Shown: one piece after another, positions 9,437 to 18,513 of the stretch
How the letters are laid out: every line of letters begins with the position of its first letter
How positions within the stretch are numbered: position 1 is the stretch's first letter
Assembly (NCBI RefSeq): GCF_000372825.1
Contig: NZ_KB910516.1
Location: forward strand, 1,024,011 to 1,088,010
From: Methylobacterium sp. 77
GTDB lineage: Bacteria; Pseudomonadota; Alphaproteobacteria; Rhizobiales; Beijerinckiaceae
Reading direction: 5' to 3'
DNA: 64,000 nt
Notes under the pieces: generated by a model
The model's input: the letters and a program-made list of their open reading frames with translations, nothing else
What the model was told of the DNA's origin: nothing
Databases searched by the model: none
Position numbers and translations under genes: made by a program

Positions 9437-9809
9437 CGCACCCTTCGCCTATGACGGCCTCGACCGTGTGATCCACGAGAAGGCCCGCCTCGGCCTCCTC
9501 ACCTCGCTGATGGCGGCGCCCAAGGGCCTCGCCTTCGGCGACCTCAAGCAGCTCTGCGGTCTCACCGACGGCAACCTCAGCCGCCATCTTCAGGTGCTGC
9601 AGGAAGCGGGCCTCGTCGATATCCGCAAAGGCCATGGCACCGGGCTCGCCAACGGTCTTGGAAGCGCCCGCCCGCTGACCACCTGCCATCTGACGCCGGC
9701 CGGACGGCAGCGCTTTCTCGATTATCTCGCCATCCTCGAACAGGTGGTGCGGGACGCGGCCAAAGCCGCCGAGACCGCCGGTCTCCCCCTCGTCGCCCGT
9801 CCGGCCTGA
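9429..9809 (+). CDS. Winged-helix transcriptional regulator
   Basis: 126-residue winged-helix DNA-binding protein of the MarR-like HTH_34 kind: [15 protein letters not shown], then [20 protein letters not shown] as helix-turn-helix, [12 protein letters not shown] as recognition helix and IRKGHG as wing. It overlaps the upstream membrane-protein gene by 8 bases. Near-identical palindromes sit at 8791-8807 and 9841-9855, bracketing this gene, which suggests autoregulation plus control of the cis-prenyltransferase that follows. No ligand-binding domain is evident. Confidence 0.85.
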   Translation: MSDAPFAYDGLDRVIHEKARLGLLTSLMAAPKGLAFGDLKQLCGLTDGNLSRHLQVLQEAGLVDIRKGHGTGLANGLGSARPLTTCHLTPAGRQRFLDYLAILEQVVRDAAKAAETAGLPLVARPA

Positions 9810-9840
9810 CGCCCGAGAACCGTCTTTTTTTGCCAAGGAG

Positions 9841-9855
9841 CTTTGTAATGCAAAG
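9841..9855. promoter_or_regulatory. Operator-like palindrome, site 2, over the uppS start codon
   Basis: CTTTGTAATGCAAAG: arms CTTTG/CAAAG with a five-base spacer containing the ATG (9848-9850) of the cis-prenyltransferase gene. The same half-sites with the same spacing occur at 8791-8807. Binding here would block translation initiation region access or a nearby promoter. Confidence 0.55.
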
Positions 9856-10558
9856 TGAACGCACGCCCGGCTTGCACATCGGGATCATCATGGATGGCAA
9901 CGGGCGCTGGGCGACCGCACGCGGCCTTCCGCGCGCGCTCGGTCACAAGGCCGGCGTCGAGGCGATCCGCCGGGTCGTGGAGGCGGCGCCGAAACAGGGA
10001 GTCGGGACCCTCACCCTCTACGCCTTCTCCTGCGACAACTGGAAGCGACCGGAAACGGAGGTCTCCGCGCTGATGGGGCTACTCCGCCTCTACCTGCGTA
10101 ACGAGATTGCCCGCCTGATCGAGAACGGCGTGCGCCTCAGCGTGATCGGCCGGCGCGACCGCCTGCCGGAGGGCCTGGCCGCCGACATCGCCCGCGTGGA
10201 AGCCGCCACAGTGACGGGGAGGGCGCTGCACCTGCGGGTCGCCATCGACTACTCCGCCCGCGACGCCATTCTCGCCGCCGCGCTCGCCGGCGCCGGCAGG
10301 AAAGACATCGGCCGCGAGGCCTTCTCGGCCCTGGTGACGGGCGACGCATGCGTGCCCGACGTCGACCTCGTGATCCGCACCAGCGGCGAGCAGCGCCTCT
10401 CGGACTTCCTGCTCTGGGAGAGCGCCTATGCCGAACTCCACTTCACCGAGCGGCACTGGCCGGATTTCGACGCCGCCGACCTCGCCGAGGCGCGCGCCGC
10501 CTTCCAGCGCCGCGACCGCCGCTTCGGGGGGCTCGGCGCCACGTCAGCCGCCGCCTGA
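9848..10558 (+). CDS. uppS: Cis-prenyltransferase (undecaprenyl diphosphate synthase family)
   Basis: 236-residue soluble cis-isoprenyl diphosphate synthase. [13 protein letters not shown] places the catalytic aspartate at residue 16; [11 protein letters not shown] is the helix-3 motif with D where E is usual; [18 protein letters not shown] and [14 protein letters not shown] complete the family set. An AAGGAG site precedes ATG 9848. Its setting, after a regulator and before a radical-SAM gene rather than with cdsA, dxr and rseP, suggests a second, specialised paralogue, possibly making a shorter or non-cell-wall polyprenyl. Chain length cannot be read from sequence by eye. Confidence 0.85.
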   Translation: MQSERTPGLHIGIIMDGNGRWATARGLPRALGHKAGVEAIRRVVEAAPKQGVGTLTLYAFSCDNWKRPETEVSALMGLLRLYLRNEIARLIENGVRLSVIGRRDRLPEGLAADIARVEAATVTGRALHLRVAIDYSARDAILAAALAGAGRKDIGREAFSALVTGDACVPDVDLVIRTSGEQRLSDFLLWESAYAELHFTERHWPDFDAADLAEARAAFQRRDRRFGGLGATSAAA

Positions 10559-10585
10559 ATCACTGGTGACACGGGAGGGAAAGCC

Positions 10586-11971
10586 ATGCGCATCGTCCTC
10601 GTCAACGTGCCCCACCCGGCCATCGGCAGCCGGATTCCCGACGACCATCTGCCGCCGCTGGGACTTCTCGCCGTCGGCGGCCCGCTCATCGACGATGGAC
10701 ACGAGGTGCACCTGATCGATGGCGAGTTCGGCCCCATGGAACCGGGCGCGCTCGTCGCGGAGGCTCTGGCCCTCCGCCCCGATGCCGTGCTGTTCGGGCA
10801 TTCCGGCTCGACCTCGGGCCATCCAGTCATCACCGACATCGCCTCGCGCCTGGCGAGAGCGCGACCGGGTCTCGCCATCATCTACGGTGGGGTGTTCCCG
10901 ACCTATCATTGGCGCGAGATTCTCCACGACGAACCCTACGTCACCGCCATCGTGCGCGGGGAGGGCGAGGAGACGGCGCGTCGGCTGATGGCCGCCCTCT
11001 CTACACGAAGCCCCCTCGCGGCCGTGCCAGGCATCGCCTTTCGCAGCGGCGACGGGCCTCATGCCACTCAAGCCGCCCCCGTGATCCGCGACCTCGACGC
11101 CTACCGCGTCGGCTGGGAGCTGATCGACCACGCCCGCTACAGCTACTGGGGCGGATTACGGGCGGTCGTCGTGCAATTCTCCCGCGGCTGCCCGCATCTC
11201 TGCAATTATTGCGGCCAGCGCGGCTTCTGGACCCGCTGGCGACACCGCGACCCCGAGCGTTTCGCCAAGGAACTCGCCCGGCTTCACCGCGAGCACGGCG
11301 TGCGGGTCATCAATTTCGCCGACGAGAACCCCACCGTCTCGAAGAAGGCGTGGCGGATCTTCCTCGAAGCGCTGATCGCGGAGGATGTCGGCCTCATCCT
11401 GGTCGGTTCGACCCGAGCCGACGACATCGTGCGCGATGCCGACATCCTGCACCTCTACAAACGAGCCGGCTGGGCGCGCTTCCTCCTCGGACTGGAAAGC
11501 ACCGACGAGGCGACGCTCGCCCGCATCAAGAAAGGCGGCACCACCACCACGGACCGCGAGGCGATCCGCCTTCTGCGGCAGCACGGCATTCTCTCCATGG
11601 CGACCTGGGTCGTCGGGTTCGAGGAGGAGACCGATCGGGATTATTGGCGCGGCCTGCGCCAGCTCCTTTCCTACGATCCCGACCAGATCCAGATGCTCTA
11701 CGTGACGCCCCACCGCTGGACGCCGTATTTCGGCCTCGCCGCCGAACGGAGGGTGATCCAGACCGATCGCCGTCGCTGGGACTACAAGCATCAGGTCCTG
11801 GCGACCCGGCACATGGCGCCATGGCGGGTGTTGTTGTGGTTCAAGCTGATCGAGGTGGCGGTCCAGGCGCGCCCGCGCGCCATGGCGCGGGTGTTGTTCC
11901 ATCCCGACGCCGGGCTACGCCATGCGATGCGCTGGTACACGCGGATGGGCCGCAGGGTATGGCCCTATTGA
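10586..11971 (+). CDS. BchE-like B12-binding radical SAM protein
   Basis: 461 residues. The N-terminal ~150 residues form a cobalamin-binding-like domain (IGSRIPDDHLPPLGLLAVGG, GHSGSTSGHP, YGGVFPTYHW), matching the pattern of BchE, the anaerobic Mg-protoporphyrin monomethyl ester cyclase. The radical SAM cluster motif is C202-x3-C206-x2-C209 in RGCPHLCNYCGQRGFW. Compared with BchE (roughly 550 residues or more, from memory) the C-terminus is short. No other bacteriochlorophyll gene is nearby, and it follows a cis-prenyltransferase by 27 bases with a GGGAGGG site. It may be a true cyclase or a related enzyme acting on another substrate; I favour a BchE-like paralogue. Confidence 0.75.
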   Translation: MRIVLVNVPHPAIGSRIPDDHLPPLGLLAVGGPLIDDGHEVHLIDGEFGPMEPGALVAEALALRPDAVLFGHSGSTSGHPVITDIASRLARARPGLAIIYGGVFPTYHWREILHDEPYVTAIVRGEGEETARRLMAALSTRSPLAAVPGIAFRSGDGPHATQAAPVIRDLDAYRVGWELIDHARYSYWGGLRAVVVQFSRGCPHLCNYCGQRGFWTRWRHRDPERFAKELARLHREHGVRVINFADENPTVSKKAWRIFLEALIAEDVGLILVGSTRADDIVRDADILHLYKRAGWARFLLGLESTDEATLARIKKGGTTTTDREAIRLLRQHGILSMATWVVGFEEETDRDYWRGLRQLLSYDPDQIQMLYVTPHRWTPYFGLAAERRVIQTDRRRWDYKHQVLATRHMAPWRVLLWFKLIEVAVQARPRAMARVLFHPDAGLRHAMRWYTRMGRRVWPY

Positions 11972-12061
11972 ATCGTGAACTTTCTCCGCGACCCCTTGAC
12001 CAGCAACGGGCCTAGCGTCGCTGAATTCTGGGGCCAACCTCAGGAGAACGAGGAGGAATCA

Positions 12062-12193
12062 ATGTCGGCGACCCGTCCGGAACGGACTGCCGGACAGAAG
12101 CGCCGACGCGGCGTGATGGGTAGCCTCACACGAAGACGAGGAACATTCCGCAGCTTGCGACGAACCCAGCGAGCGAGATGGCCGAGAGGGTAA
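12062..12193 (+). CDS. Possible small basic protein
   Basis: A 43-residue, arginine-rich frame whose ATG sits five bases after an excellent AGGAGG-type site (GAGGAGGAATCA). A TTGACC hexamer lies about 65 bases upstream. No family is recognised, and the 3' half overlaps a candidate gene on the opposite strand, so at most one of the two is likely to be real. It may be a leader peptide or small protein. Confidence 0.3.
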   Translation: MSATRPERTAGQKRRRGVMGSLTRRRGTFRSLRRTQRARWPRG

Positions 12194-12323
12194 TCAACCT
12201 GGACGATGCGGCCGGGCCGTCATCCTGGCCATCGTCGATCAGGGAAAAGGCATGGCCCGCGGCCTGGGACGCGCGGATCAGATCGTCGTGACGCACCATG
12301 CTCAGAGCTGCGGACGGCGCCAT
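12126..12323 (-). CDS. Possible small single-span membrane protein
   Basis: 65-residue frame with a hydrophilic N-terminus (VRHDDLIRASQAAGHAFSL) and a C-terminal hydrophobic helix (ITLSAISLAGFVASCGMFLV), giving a tail-anchored topology. A GGGAG site lies seven bases before ATG 12323; an internal ATG at 12299 is an alternative start. No known family. The helix and Shine-Dalgarno sequence argue for a real gene; overlap with 12062-12193 argues for caution. Confidence 0.42.
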   Translation of the reverse strand: MAPSAALSMVRHDDLIRASQAAGHAFSLIDDGQDDGPAASSRLITLSAISLAGFVASCGMFLVFV

Positions 12324-12459
12324 GTCGATCTCCCAATCGCATCCTTATTGGGTGTGAAAACGCACATGATCATGATTGGTTCCGGACTGCTGGCGTCATC
12401 CACCCGCCATGTCCGCGCCCTACGCTTCCTCGACCGCTTCCACGGAGAACGAGTTGACG

Positions 12460-14448
12460 ATGACCGAGCCGCTGCGCACCCGTTCGCAGGCCGCTGAAGA
12501 CGGCGAGGATGCCGGCTCCAATACCAGCCGCAACGCCACTTTCGGGGACGTGGTCGCTGCCCGGTTCGACCGGCGCGACCTGTTGCGAGGCCTCCTCGGG
12601 GTCGGCGCCATCGCGGCGGTGGTGACGCCTCGGGCACTCGCCGCCAGCCCGGCCGCGACGGCTCGGACGGAGGCGCCGGCGTTTCCGTTCACGGAGATCG
12701 AAGCGGGCTCCGATGTGCATCACCACGTCGCCGACGGGCACGATGCCGACATCCTGATCCGCTGGGGCGATCCGGTCCTGCCCGGCGCGCCCGCCTTCGA
12801 TCCACGGAACCAGTCGGCGGCCGCACAGGCCCGGCAATTCGGCTACAACAACGACTTCGTCGGCTACTTCCCGATGCCCGGCGCCGACGACCCGGCCGCG
12901 CACGGCCTTCTCGTGGTCAACCACGAATACACCAATGAAGAGCTGATGTTCCCCGGCCTCGGCCGCCAGGACATCAAGACCGTCGCCTTCAAGGGCATGA
13001 ACCGCGACCTCGTCGACATCGAGATGGCCGCCCATGGCGGTTCGGTGATCGAGGTGAAACGCACGGACGGCAAATGGGCCGTGATGCCGGATTCCCGATA
13101 CGCCCGCCGCATCACCGCCGAGACGCCGATGGCCTTGTCAGGCCCCGCCGCAGGCTCCGACCGGCTGAAGACGTCGGCCGATCCGTCGGGCCGGGCGGTG
13201 AAGGGGATGATCAACAACTGCGCCGGCGGCACCACGCCCTGGGGGACGTGGCTCACCTGCGAGGAAAACATCAACTACTACTTCTCCGGTGTTCTCGCCG
13301 AGGATTCGGCCGAGGCGCGCAACCACAAACGCCTCGGCCTGCCCGGCAACGCCTATGCCTGGGGTCGCTTCCACGAGCGCTTCGACCTCTCCAAGGAGCC
13401 GAACGAGCCCAACCGCTTCGGCTGGGTGGTGGAGATCGACCCGTTCGATCCGGCCTCCGTCCCAACGAAACGCACGGCGATGGGCCGGTTCAAGCACGAG
13501 GGTGCCGCCGGCATCGTCGCGAAGGGCGGGGCTTACGTCGTCTACCAGGGCGACGACGAGCGCTTCGACTACGTTTACAAGTTCGTGACGGATGCGGCGG
13601 TGAACGTCGCCGACCGGAGCGCCAACCGAGACATCCTCGATTCCGGCACGCTGCATGTGGCGAGGTTCGATGCGGATGGGCGCGGCGCGTGGATGCCCCT
13701 GGTCTTCGGGCGAGGCCCATTGACGCCGGCGAACGGGTTCGGCTCCCAGGCGGACGTCGTCATCGAGGCTCGTCGCGCCGCCGACCTCCTCGGTGCCACC
13801 AAGATGGACCGGCCGGAGGATGTCGAGGCCAACCCGAAGACCGGCAAGGTCTACGTCATGCTCACCAACAACGTGAAGCGTAAAGCGGACGATGTGAACG
13901 CCGCCAACCCGCGCCCCGACAACCGCTTCGGCCACATCGTCGAACTGACACCGGATGATGGGGACCACGCGGCCCTGGGCTTCGGCTGGGAGATCCTGGT
14001 CAGGTGCGGCGATCCCTCCATCGCCGCGGTCGGCGCCACCTTCTCCTCGGCGACGACGAAGGACGGTTGGTTCGGCATGCCGGACAATTGCTCGATCGAC
14101 GGCCAGGGCCGCCTCTGGGTCGCCACCGACGGGAATTCGCCCTCGAAGACGGGCCGGAATGACGGCATCTGGGCGATCGAGACGCAAGGGCCGGGGCGGG
14201 GTACGGCCAAGCACTTCTTCCGGGTGCCGAACGGCGCCGAGATGTGCGGCCCCTATTTCAGTCCCGACGACACCACGTTCTTCGTCGCCGTCCAGCATCC
14301 CGGCGAGGCCGACGAGGAGGATCCGAAAGCCTTGCCCGCCACCTTCGAGGCCCCCTCCACCCGCTGGCCGGATTTCGACGAATCGATGCCGCCCCGTCCC
14401 GCCATCGTCGCCATCACCAAGCGCGGGGGCGGACGGGTCGGGACCTGA
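12460..14448 (+). CDS. PhoX-type phosphatase (DUF839), Tat-exported
   Basis: 662-residue protein with a twin-arginine signal (FDRRDLLRGLLGVG, RR at 38-39, cleaved near ALAASPAATA). The body matches the PhoX/DUF839 beta-propeller family of calcium/iron-dependent periplasmic alkaline phosphatases: VVNHEYTNEELMFPG, NNCAGGTTPWGTWLTCEENI, GRFKHEGA, DRPEDVEANPKTGKVYVMLTNN and PDNCSIDGQGRLWVATDG. ATG 12460 gives a signal of normal length. It stands alone; no Pho box was identified. Phosphomonoesterase activity is inferred from family. Confidence 0.88.
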   Translation: MTEPLRTRSQAAEDGEDAGSNTSRNATFGDVVAARFDRRDLLRGLLGVGAIAAVVTPRALAASPAATARTEAPAFPFTEIEAGSDVHHHVADGHDADILIRWGDPVLPGAPAFDPRNQSAAAQARQFGYNNDFVGYFPMPGADDPAAHGLLVVNHEYTNEELMFPGLGRQDIKTVAFKGMNRDLVDIEMAAHGGSVIEVKRTDGKWAVMPDSRYARRITAETPMALSGPAAGSDRLKTSADPSGRAVKGMINNCAGGTTPWGTWLTCEENINYYFSGVLAEDSAEARNHKRLGLPGNAYAWGRFHERFDLSKEPNEPNRFGWVVEIDPFDPASVPTKRTAMGRFKHEGAAGIVAKGGAYVVYQGDDERFDYVYKFVTDAAVNVADRSANRDILDSGTLHVARFDADGRGAWMPLVFGRGPLTPANGFGSQADVVIEARRAADLLGATKMDRPEDVEANPKTGKVYVMLTNNVKRKADDVNAANPRPDNRFGHIVELTPDDGDHAALGFGWEILVRCGDPSIAAVGATFSSATTKDGWFGMPDNCSIDGQGRLWVATDGNSPSKTGRNDGIWAIETQGPGRGTAKHFFRVPNGAEMCGPYFSPDDTTFFVAVQHPGEADEEDPKALPATFEAPSTRWPDFDESMPPRPAIVAITKRGGGRVGT

Positions 14449-14585
14449 GGGGCGGAGGCGACTCCGATACCCCGACGACACAGCGTTAACGGAATCGGCG
14501 CAAGCTGTGCAGGAACACGGGGAGGACGCGGTCCGCGAGGGCGGCGACGCTTCACGTTTCCGTTTCGTTCCTGTATGGTTGATCG

Positions 14586-16676
14586 ATGACACAGCGCGAG
14601 ACCTCACGCCAGGCCGTTGCGGCCCCAGCCGGCGGCCGGCCGAGCGACCTGTTCGCAGGTGGTCAGGCGCCCGTGCGGGGCGCGAAAGCGTCTTCCGCCA
14701 CCCGCGCCCCCCTCGACAAGCTCCCCGTCGAATCCGCCGAGGCCGGCTACGATGCCTCGTCGATCGAGGTGCTGGAAGGCCTCGAGCCGGTCCGGCGGCG
14801 GCCGGGCATGTATATCGGCGGCACCGACGAACGCGCCCTGCACCATCTCTTCGCCGAGGTGGTCGACAACTCGATGGATGAGGCGGTGGCGGGCCATGCC
14901 AGCTACATCGAGGTGGAACTGGAAGCGACCGGTCACCTCGTGATCACCGATAACGGGCGCGGCATCCCGGTGGACCCGCACCCGAAATTCCCCGGCAAAT
15001 CCGCCCTCGAAGTCATCATGACCACCCTCCATGCGGGCGGCAAGTTCGACTCGAAGGTCTACGAGACATCGGGCGGCCTGCATGGCGTCGGCATCTCGGT
15101 GGTCAACGCCCTTTCGGACATCCTCGAAGTCGAGGTCGCCCGCGGCCAGATGCTCTACCGCCAGACCTTTTCACGCGGCCATGCGCAGGGGCCACTCGTG
15201 GAGGTCGGCCGGGTGCAGAACCGGCGCGGCACGCGGGTGCGCTTCCATCCCGATTCGGAAATCTTCGGGGCACTGAAGTTCGATCCGCGCCGGCTGTTCA
15301 AGATGGCCCGTTCCAAGGCCTACCTGTTCGGCGGTGTCGAAATTCGCTGGCGCTGCGCGCCGTCCCTGATCGAGGGCATGACCGACGTGCCGGCCGAGAC
15401 CGTGCACCGCTTCCCCGGCGGCCTGCGCGACTATCTCGCCCGTGATCTTGAGGGCAAGGAACTCGTCACGGACGCGGTCTTCTCGGGCAAGATCACGAAA
15501 ACCGGCGGGCACGGCTCCCTCGAATGGGCCGTCGCCTGGATGGTGGTGGAGGACGGGGTCTCGCACTCCTACTGCAACACCATTCCCACCGCCGAGGGCG
15601 GCACCCACGAGAGCGGCCTGCGCGTCGCTCTACTGCGGGCCTTGCGCGAACATGCCGAGCGCGTCGGCCAAGCCAAGCGCATGACCTCCGTCACCACCGA
15701 CGACGTCATGGCCACCTGCGCCTCGATGCTCTCGGTCTTCATCCGCGAGCCGGAATTCCAGGGCCAGACCAAGGACAAGCTCGCCACGGTGGAAGCGTCG
15801 CGCATCGTCGAGACGGCGATCCGCGACGCGTTCGACCATTGGCTCGCCGCCTCCCCGGCCCAGGCCAACAAGCTCCTCGACTGGGTGATCGACCGGGCCG
15901 AGGAGCGGGTCCGCCGGCGCCAGGAGAAAGAGGTCGCGCGCAAGTCCGCCACGCGCAAGCTGCGGCTTCCGGGCAAGCTCGCCGACTGTTCCAAGGCCGG
16001 AACGGCAGGCTCCGAGATCTTCATCGTCGAGGGCGATTCCGCCGGCGGATCGGCCAAGCAGGCGCGCGATCGCGCCAGCCAGGCCATTCTTCCGCTGCGT
16101 GGAAAGATCCTCAACGTCGCCTCGGCGAGCCGGGACAAGATGGGCGCCAACCAGCTCATTTCCGATCTGACCCAGGCGCTGGGTTGCGGCACGGGCAACA
16201 GCTACAAGGGTGAGGATCTGCGCTACGAGAAGGTCATCATCATGACCGACGCGGATGTGGACGGCGCCCATATCGCCTCGCTGCTGATCACCTTCTTCTA
16301 CCGGCAGATGCCCAAGCTGATCGACAAGGGGCATCTCTACCTCGCCATCCCGCCGCTCTACCGGCTGACCCACGGCGCCAAGACGGTCTATGCCCGCGAC
16401 GACGCCGACAAGGAGCGGGTCATCAAGACCACGTTCAAGGGCGGCAAGGTCGAGATCAGCCGCTTCAAGGGGCTGGGCGAGATGATGCCGGCGCAGTTGA
16501 AGGAGACCACGATGGACCCGAAGAAGCGCACGCTCCTGCGCGTCGCGGTCCTCGACGAGGCACGGGATTCCACCGGCGACGCCGTGGAGCGCCTGATGGG
16601 CAACAAGCCCGAAGCGCGCTTCGCCTTCATCTCCGAACGGGCCGCCTTCGCCGATGGAGCGGCCCTCGACATCTGA
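14586..16676 (+). CDS. parE: DNA topoisomerase IV subunit B
   Basis: 696-residue type IIA topoisomerase ATPase subunit. GHKL ATPase motifs are VVDNSMDEA, DNGRGIPVDPH and GGLHGVGISVVNALS; the TOPRIM domain has EIFIVEGDSAGGSAKQARD and MTDADVDGAHI. A ~60-residue divergent N-terminal extension precedes the conserved start, as in other alphaproteobacterial ParE proteins. The SYKGEDLRYEKVIIM segment and overall length (shorter than GyrB, about 800) favour ParE over GyrB. It ends at a strong terminator. Confidence 0.93.
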   Translation: MTQRETSRQAVAAPAGGRPSDLFAGGQAPVRGAKASSATRAPLDKLPVESAEAGYDASSIEVLEGLEPVRRRPGMYIGGTDERALHHLFAEVVDNSMDEAVAGHASYIEVELEATGHLVITDNGRGIPVDPHPKFPGKSALEVIMTTLHAGGKFDSKVYETSGGLHGVGISVVNALSDILEVEVARGQMLYRQTFSRGHAQGPLVEVGRVQNRRGTRVRFHPDSEIFGALKFDPRRLFKMARSKAYLFGGVEIRWRCAPSLIEGMTDVPAETVHRFPGGLRDYLARDLEGKELVTDAVFSGKITKTGGHGSLEWAVAWMVVEDGVSHSYCNTIPTAEGGTHESGLRVALLRALREHAERVGQAKRMTSVTTDDVMATCASMLSVFIREPEFQGQTKDKLATVEASRIVETAIRDAFDHWLAASPAQANKLLDWVIDRAEERVRRRQEKEVARKSATRKLRLPGKLADCSKAGTAGSEIFIVEGDSAGGSAKQARDRASQAILPLRGKILNVASASRDKMGANQLISDLTQALGCGTGNSYKGEDLRYEKVIIMTDADVDGAHIASLLITFFYRQMPKLIDKGHLYLAIPPLYRLTHGAKTVYARDDADKERVIKTTFKGGKVEISRFKGLGEMMPAQLKETTMDPKKRTLLRVAVLDEARDSTGDAVERLMGNKPEARFAFISERAAFADGAALDI

Positions 16677-16780
16677 ACCGGAGCGCCGATCCCCGCTCCG
16701 CGCGAACGCGTCCAGACGTCGTTTTCGACACCGCCGATGCGACGGGACCGGACGGAGCCGATCGCTCCTAGTTCGCGACG

Positions 16781-16815
16781 AAAAAAAGCCCGGCCTTTCG
16801 GCCGGGCTTTTCGTT
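16781..16815. terminator. Bidirectional intrinsic terminator, parE / outer-membrane protein
   Basis: An eight-base GCCCGGCC/GGCCGGGC stem with loop TTTC, flanked by a run of seven A and by TTTT. It fits both the rightward parE transcript and the leftward porin-like transcript. Confidence 0.9.
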
Positions 16816-16876
16816 TGCACCATCCCGACGGTCGCGCGGGTCCCGAAGGAGCGCGCGATCGCCGGGTCGGATCGGC

Positions 16877-17698
16877 CTAGTACGAGCCGAACTTGTAGTT
16901 CAGGCCGGCGCGGACGACGGCGAACTCGGTCTCGCGAGCCGAGGGGCTGAGCGCGATGACGTTGGTGGCGGGGTTGAACACCGAACGGGCGCCGCGGCCG
17001 TCCTGCTCGAGGTTCACGTACAGGCCTTCGACCTTCAGGGTGACGGCCGAGGACTTGAAGAAGTTGAAGAACGAGTCGGTGGGGAGAGCGTATTCGATAC
17101 CACCGCCGGCAGCGTAGCCGGTGCGGAAATCGCTGCTGCCCGAACCGCCGTCGCCGTAGGCGAAGCCGCCGGTGCCGTACACGAGGGTGCGGTCGAAGGC
17201 GTAACCGATACGGCCGCGAACGGTGCCGAAGAAGTTCATCTCGTTGCCCGGCAGGAGAGCCGTGGCGGCGGGAGCCGAGAAGGCGGCGCCGGGGGTGCCG
17301 GTGAAGGTGTAGGTGCCGGCGCGCGACTTGTTGCCGAAGTCGGTGTACTGGGCGTCAGCTTCGATACCGACGACCACACCCGAACCCGGGGTGAACTGGT
17401 AGTTGTAGCCGACCTGGCCACCGCCGGTGAAGCCTTCGAGGCTGTTGTTGTTGTTCGAGACGAGCACGCCGTTGGTGCCGCCCGAGTTCAGCACGGAGCC
17501 GGTGGGCAGGTTGTAGCGGTCGCTGTTGCTGCCGGCATCGAAGCCGTAGCCGGCGTTGATACCGAAGTAAGCGCCCGTCCAGGTGAACACCGGCACCGGC
17601 ACGAAGATCGGCGGGGCAGCGCGGCGCGGAAGATCGGCGGCCGAAGCGACGCTGGTCAGGCCGGCGAGGACGGTCGTAGCGAGAAGCAGTCTTTTCAT
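16877..17698 (-). CDS. Outer-membrane beta-barrel protein (Omp25/RopB-like)
   Basis: 273-residue precursor. The signal peptide MKRLLLATTVLAGLTSVASA ends before ADLPRR, a pattern common in rhizobial Omp25/RopB-type proteins. The mature protein has alternating aromatic strands (TWTGAYFGINAGYGFD, GGGQVGYNYQF, FGTVRGRIGYAFDRTLVYG, VVRAGLNYKFGSY) of an eight-stranded OmpA-like barrel, ending in an aromatic residue for BAM recognition. ATG 17698 gives the canonical signal; a long leader precedes it. Codon use is strongly biased, suggesting high expression. Confidence 0.9.
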   Translation of the reverse strand: MKRLLLATTVLAGLTSVASAADLPRRAAPPIFVPVPVFTWTGAYFGINAGYGFDAGSNSDRYNLPTGSVLNSGGTNGVLVSNNNNSLEGFTGGGQVGYNYQFTPGSGVVVGIEADAQYTDFGNKSRAGTYTFTGTPGAAFSAPAATALLPGNEMNFFGTVRGRIGYAFDRTLVYGTGGFAYGDGGSGSSDFRTGYAAGGGIEYALPTDSFFNFFKSSAVTLKVEGLYVNLEQDGRGARSVFNPATNVIALSPSARETEFAVVRAGLNYKFGSY

Positions 17699-18033
17699 TG
17701 TGTTTCGGGTCCTGATGGGCATTGAGCCTGGGTGGCTTGTAGGCTCGGACGGAGGTGAGGTCTGTCGCATTCCTGCAACAACATTCACCGAATACAAGGC
17801 TCACCGTCAATGAACGGTAAAGGTTAGGTCCAGGTGAGGATTGAGCGGCCGCCGGTGTGTTCTGGCGCACGTCAGGCTCTTTCCGGACACAATTGCGTGA
17901 CGAGCCAGATCCGTTGCCACGACGTCCCATCTCCATTTGCAAGAATGACTGTCTAAGCGGAACAATTCTGCAGAACGCGGGTTAGGACCGGATTTTTATC
18001 ACGGCGGTCGCTGTCAGTGGCGCTCGTTCGCCC
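17699..18033. other. Intergenic region, porin leader and divergent promoter
   Basis: 335 bases between the outer-membrane protein gene (leftward) and a small membrane-protein gene (rightward). It is less GC-rich than its surroundings, as expected for promoter DNA. No reliable -35/-10 or operator could be assigned, and no coding potential is seen. Confidence 0.5.
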
Positions 18034-18477
18034 TTGGCAGAGACGGTGCAGGCGCAGGATCGTGCCCTGGCACGCAGGCGCAGTAAGGCGGAATTAACCG
18101 TAACCGGCGATCTTGTATCGCAAGCGGTCGCAGACGGCATTCAGCAGTGGCGAAGCCCTACGGACATCCCTGTCGATGCATCGATTTTCATGATCCGGCC
18201 GTTCGCTTCCTCCAAGCCGGAGCCGTTGGAAGAAAGCCGGCTCGCCGCGCCGACCTTGCTGCCATGGGCGATCAAGGTGTCCCTCATCCTGACGGCGGTC
18301 GGATTCGGCGCGAGTTTCTATCTCTCGAAGGCGCTGCCCGGATCGACGACATCCGCCCAATTGGCGAGACTGGCCGAAGACCCGGCGACCACGGGGTCGA
18401 TCGCCGGAAGCCGCCGGTCGTCCGGCATCGTCCCGCGCCCATCCCCCGCCGGAAACATGGACCTCAGGCTGCGCTGA
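18034..18477 (+). CDS. Hypothetical single-span membrane protein
   Basis: Up to 147 residues with one hydrophobic helix (LPWAIKVSLILTAVGFGASF) and a polar, proline/serine-rich C-terminus. Starts are uncertain: TTG 18034 gives the full length, while ATG 18190 (MIRPFASSKPEP) would give 95 residues. No known family. It lies alone, converging on fhcC across a strong hairpin. Confidence 0.5.
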   Translation: MAETVQAQDRALARRRSKAELTVTGDLVSQAVADGIQQWRSPTDIPVDASIFMIRPFASSKPEPLEESRLAAPTLLPWAIKVSLILTAVGFGASFYLSKALPGSTTSAQLARLAEDPATTGSIAGSRRSSGIVPRPSPAGNMDLRLR

Positions 18478-18513
18478 TCGTCACGAATGCGACGGCGTGA
18501 GCGACGTGTCTTC

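Noticed and set aside
11996..12020. TTGACC hexamer upstream of 12062 as a housekeeping promoter
   Set aside because: No acceptable -10 hexamer at 16-18 bases downstream.
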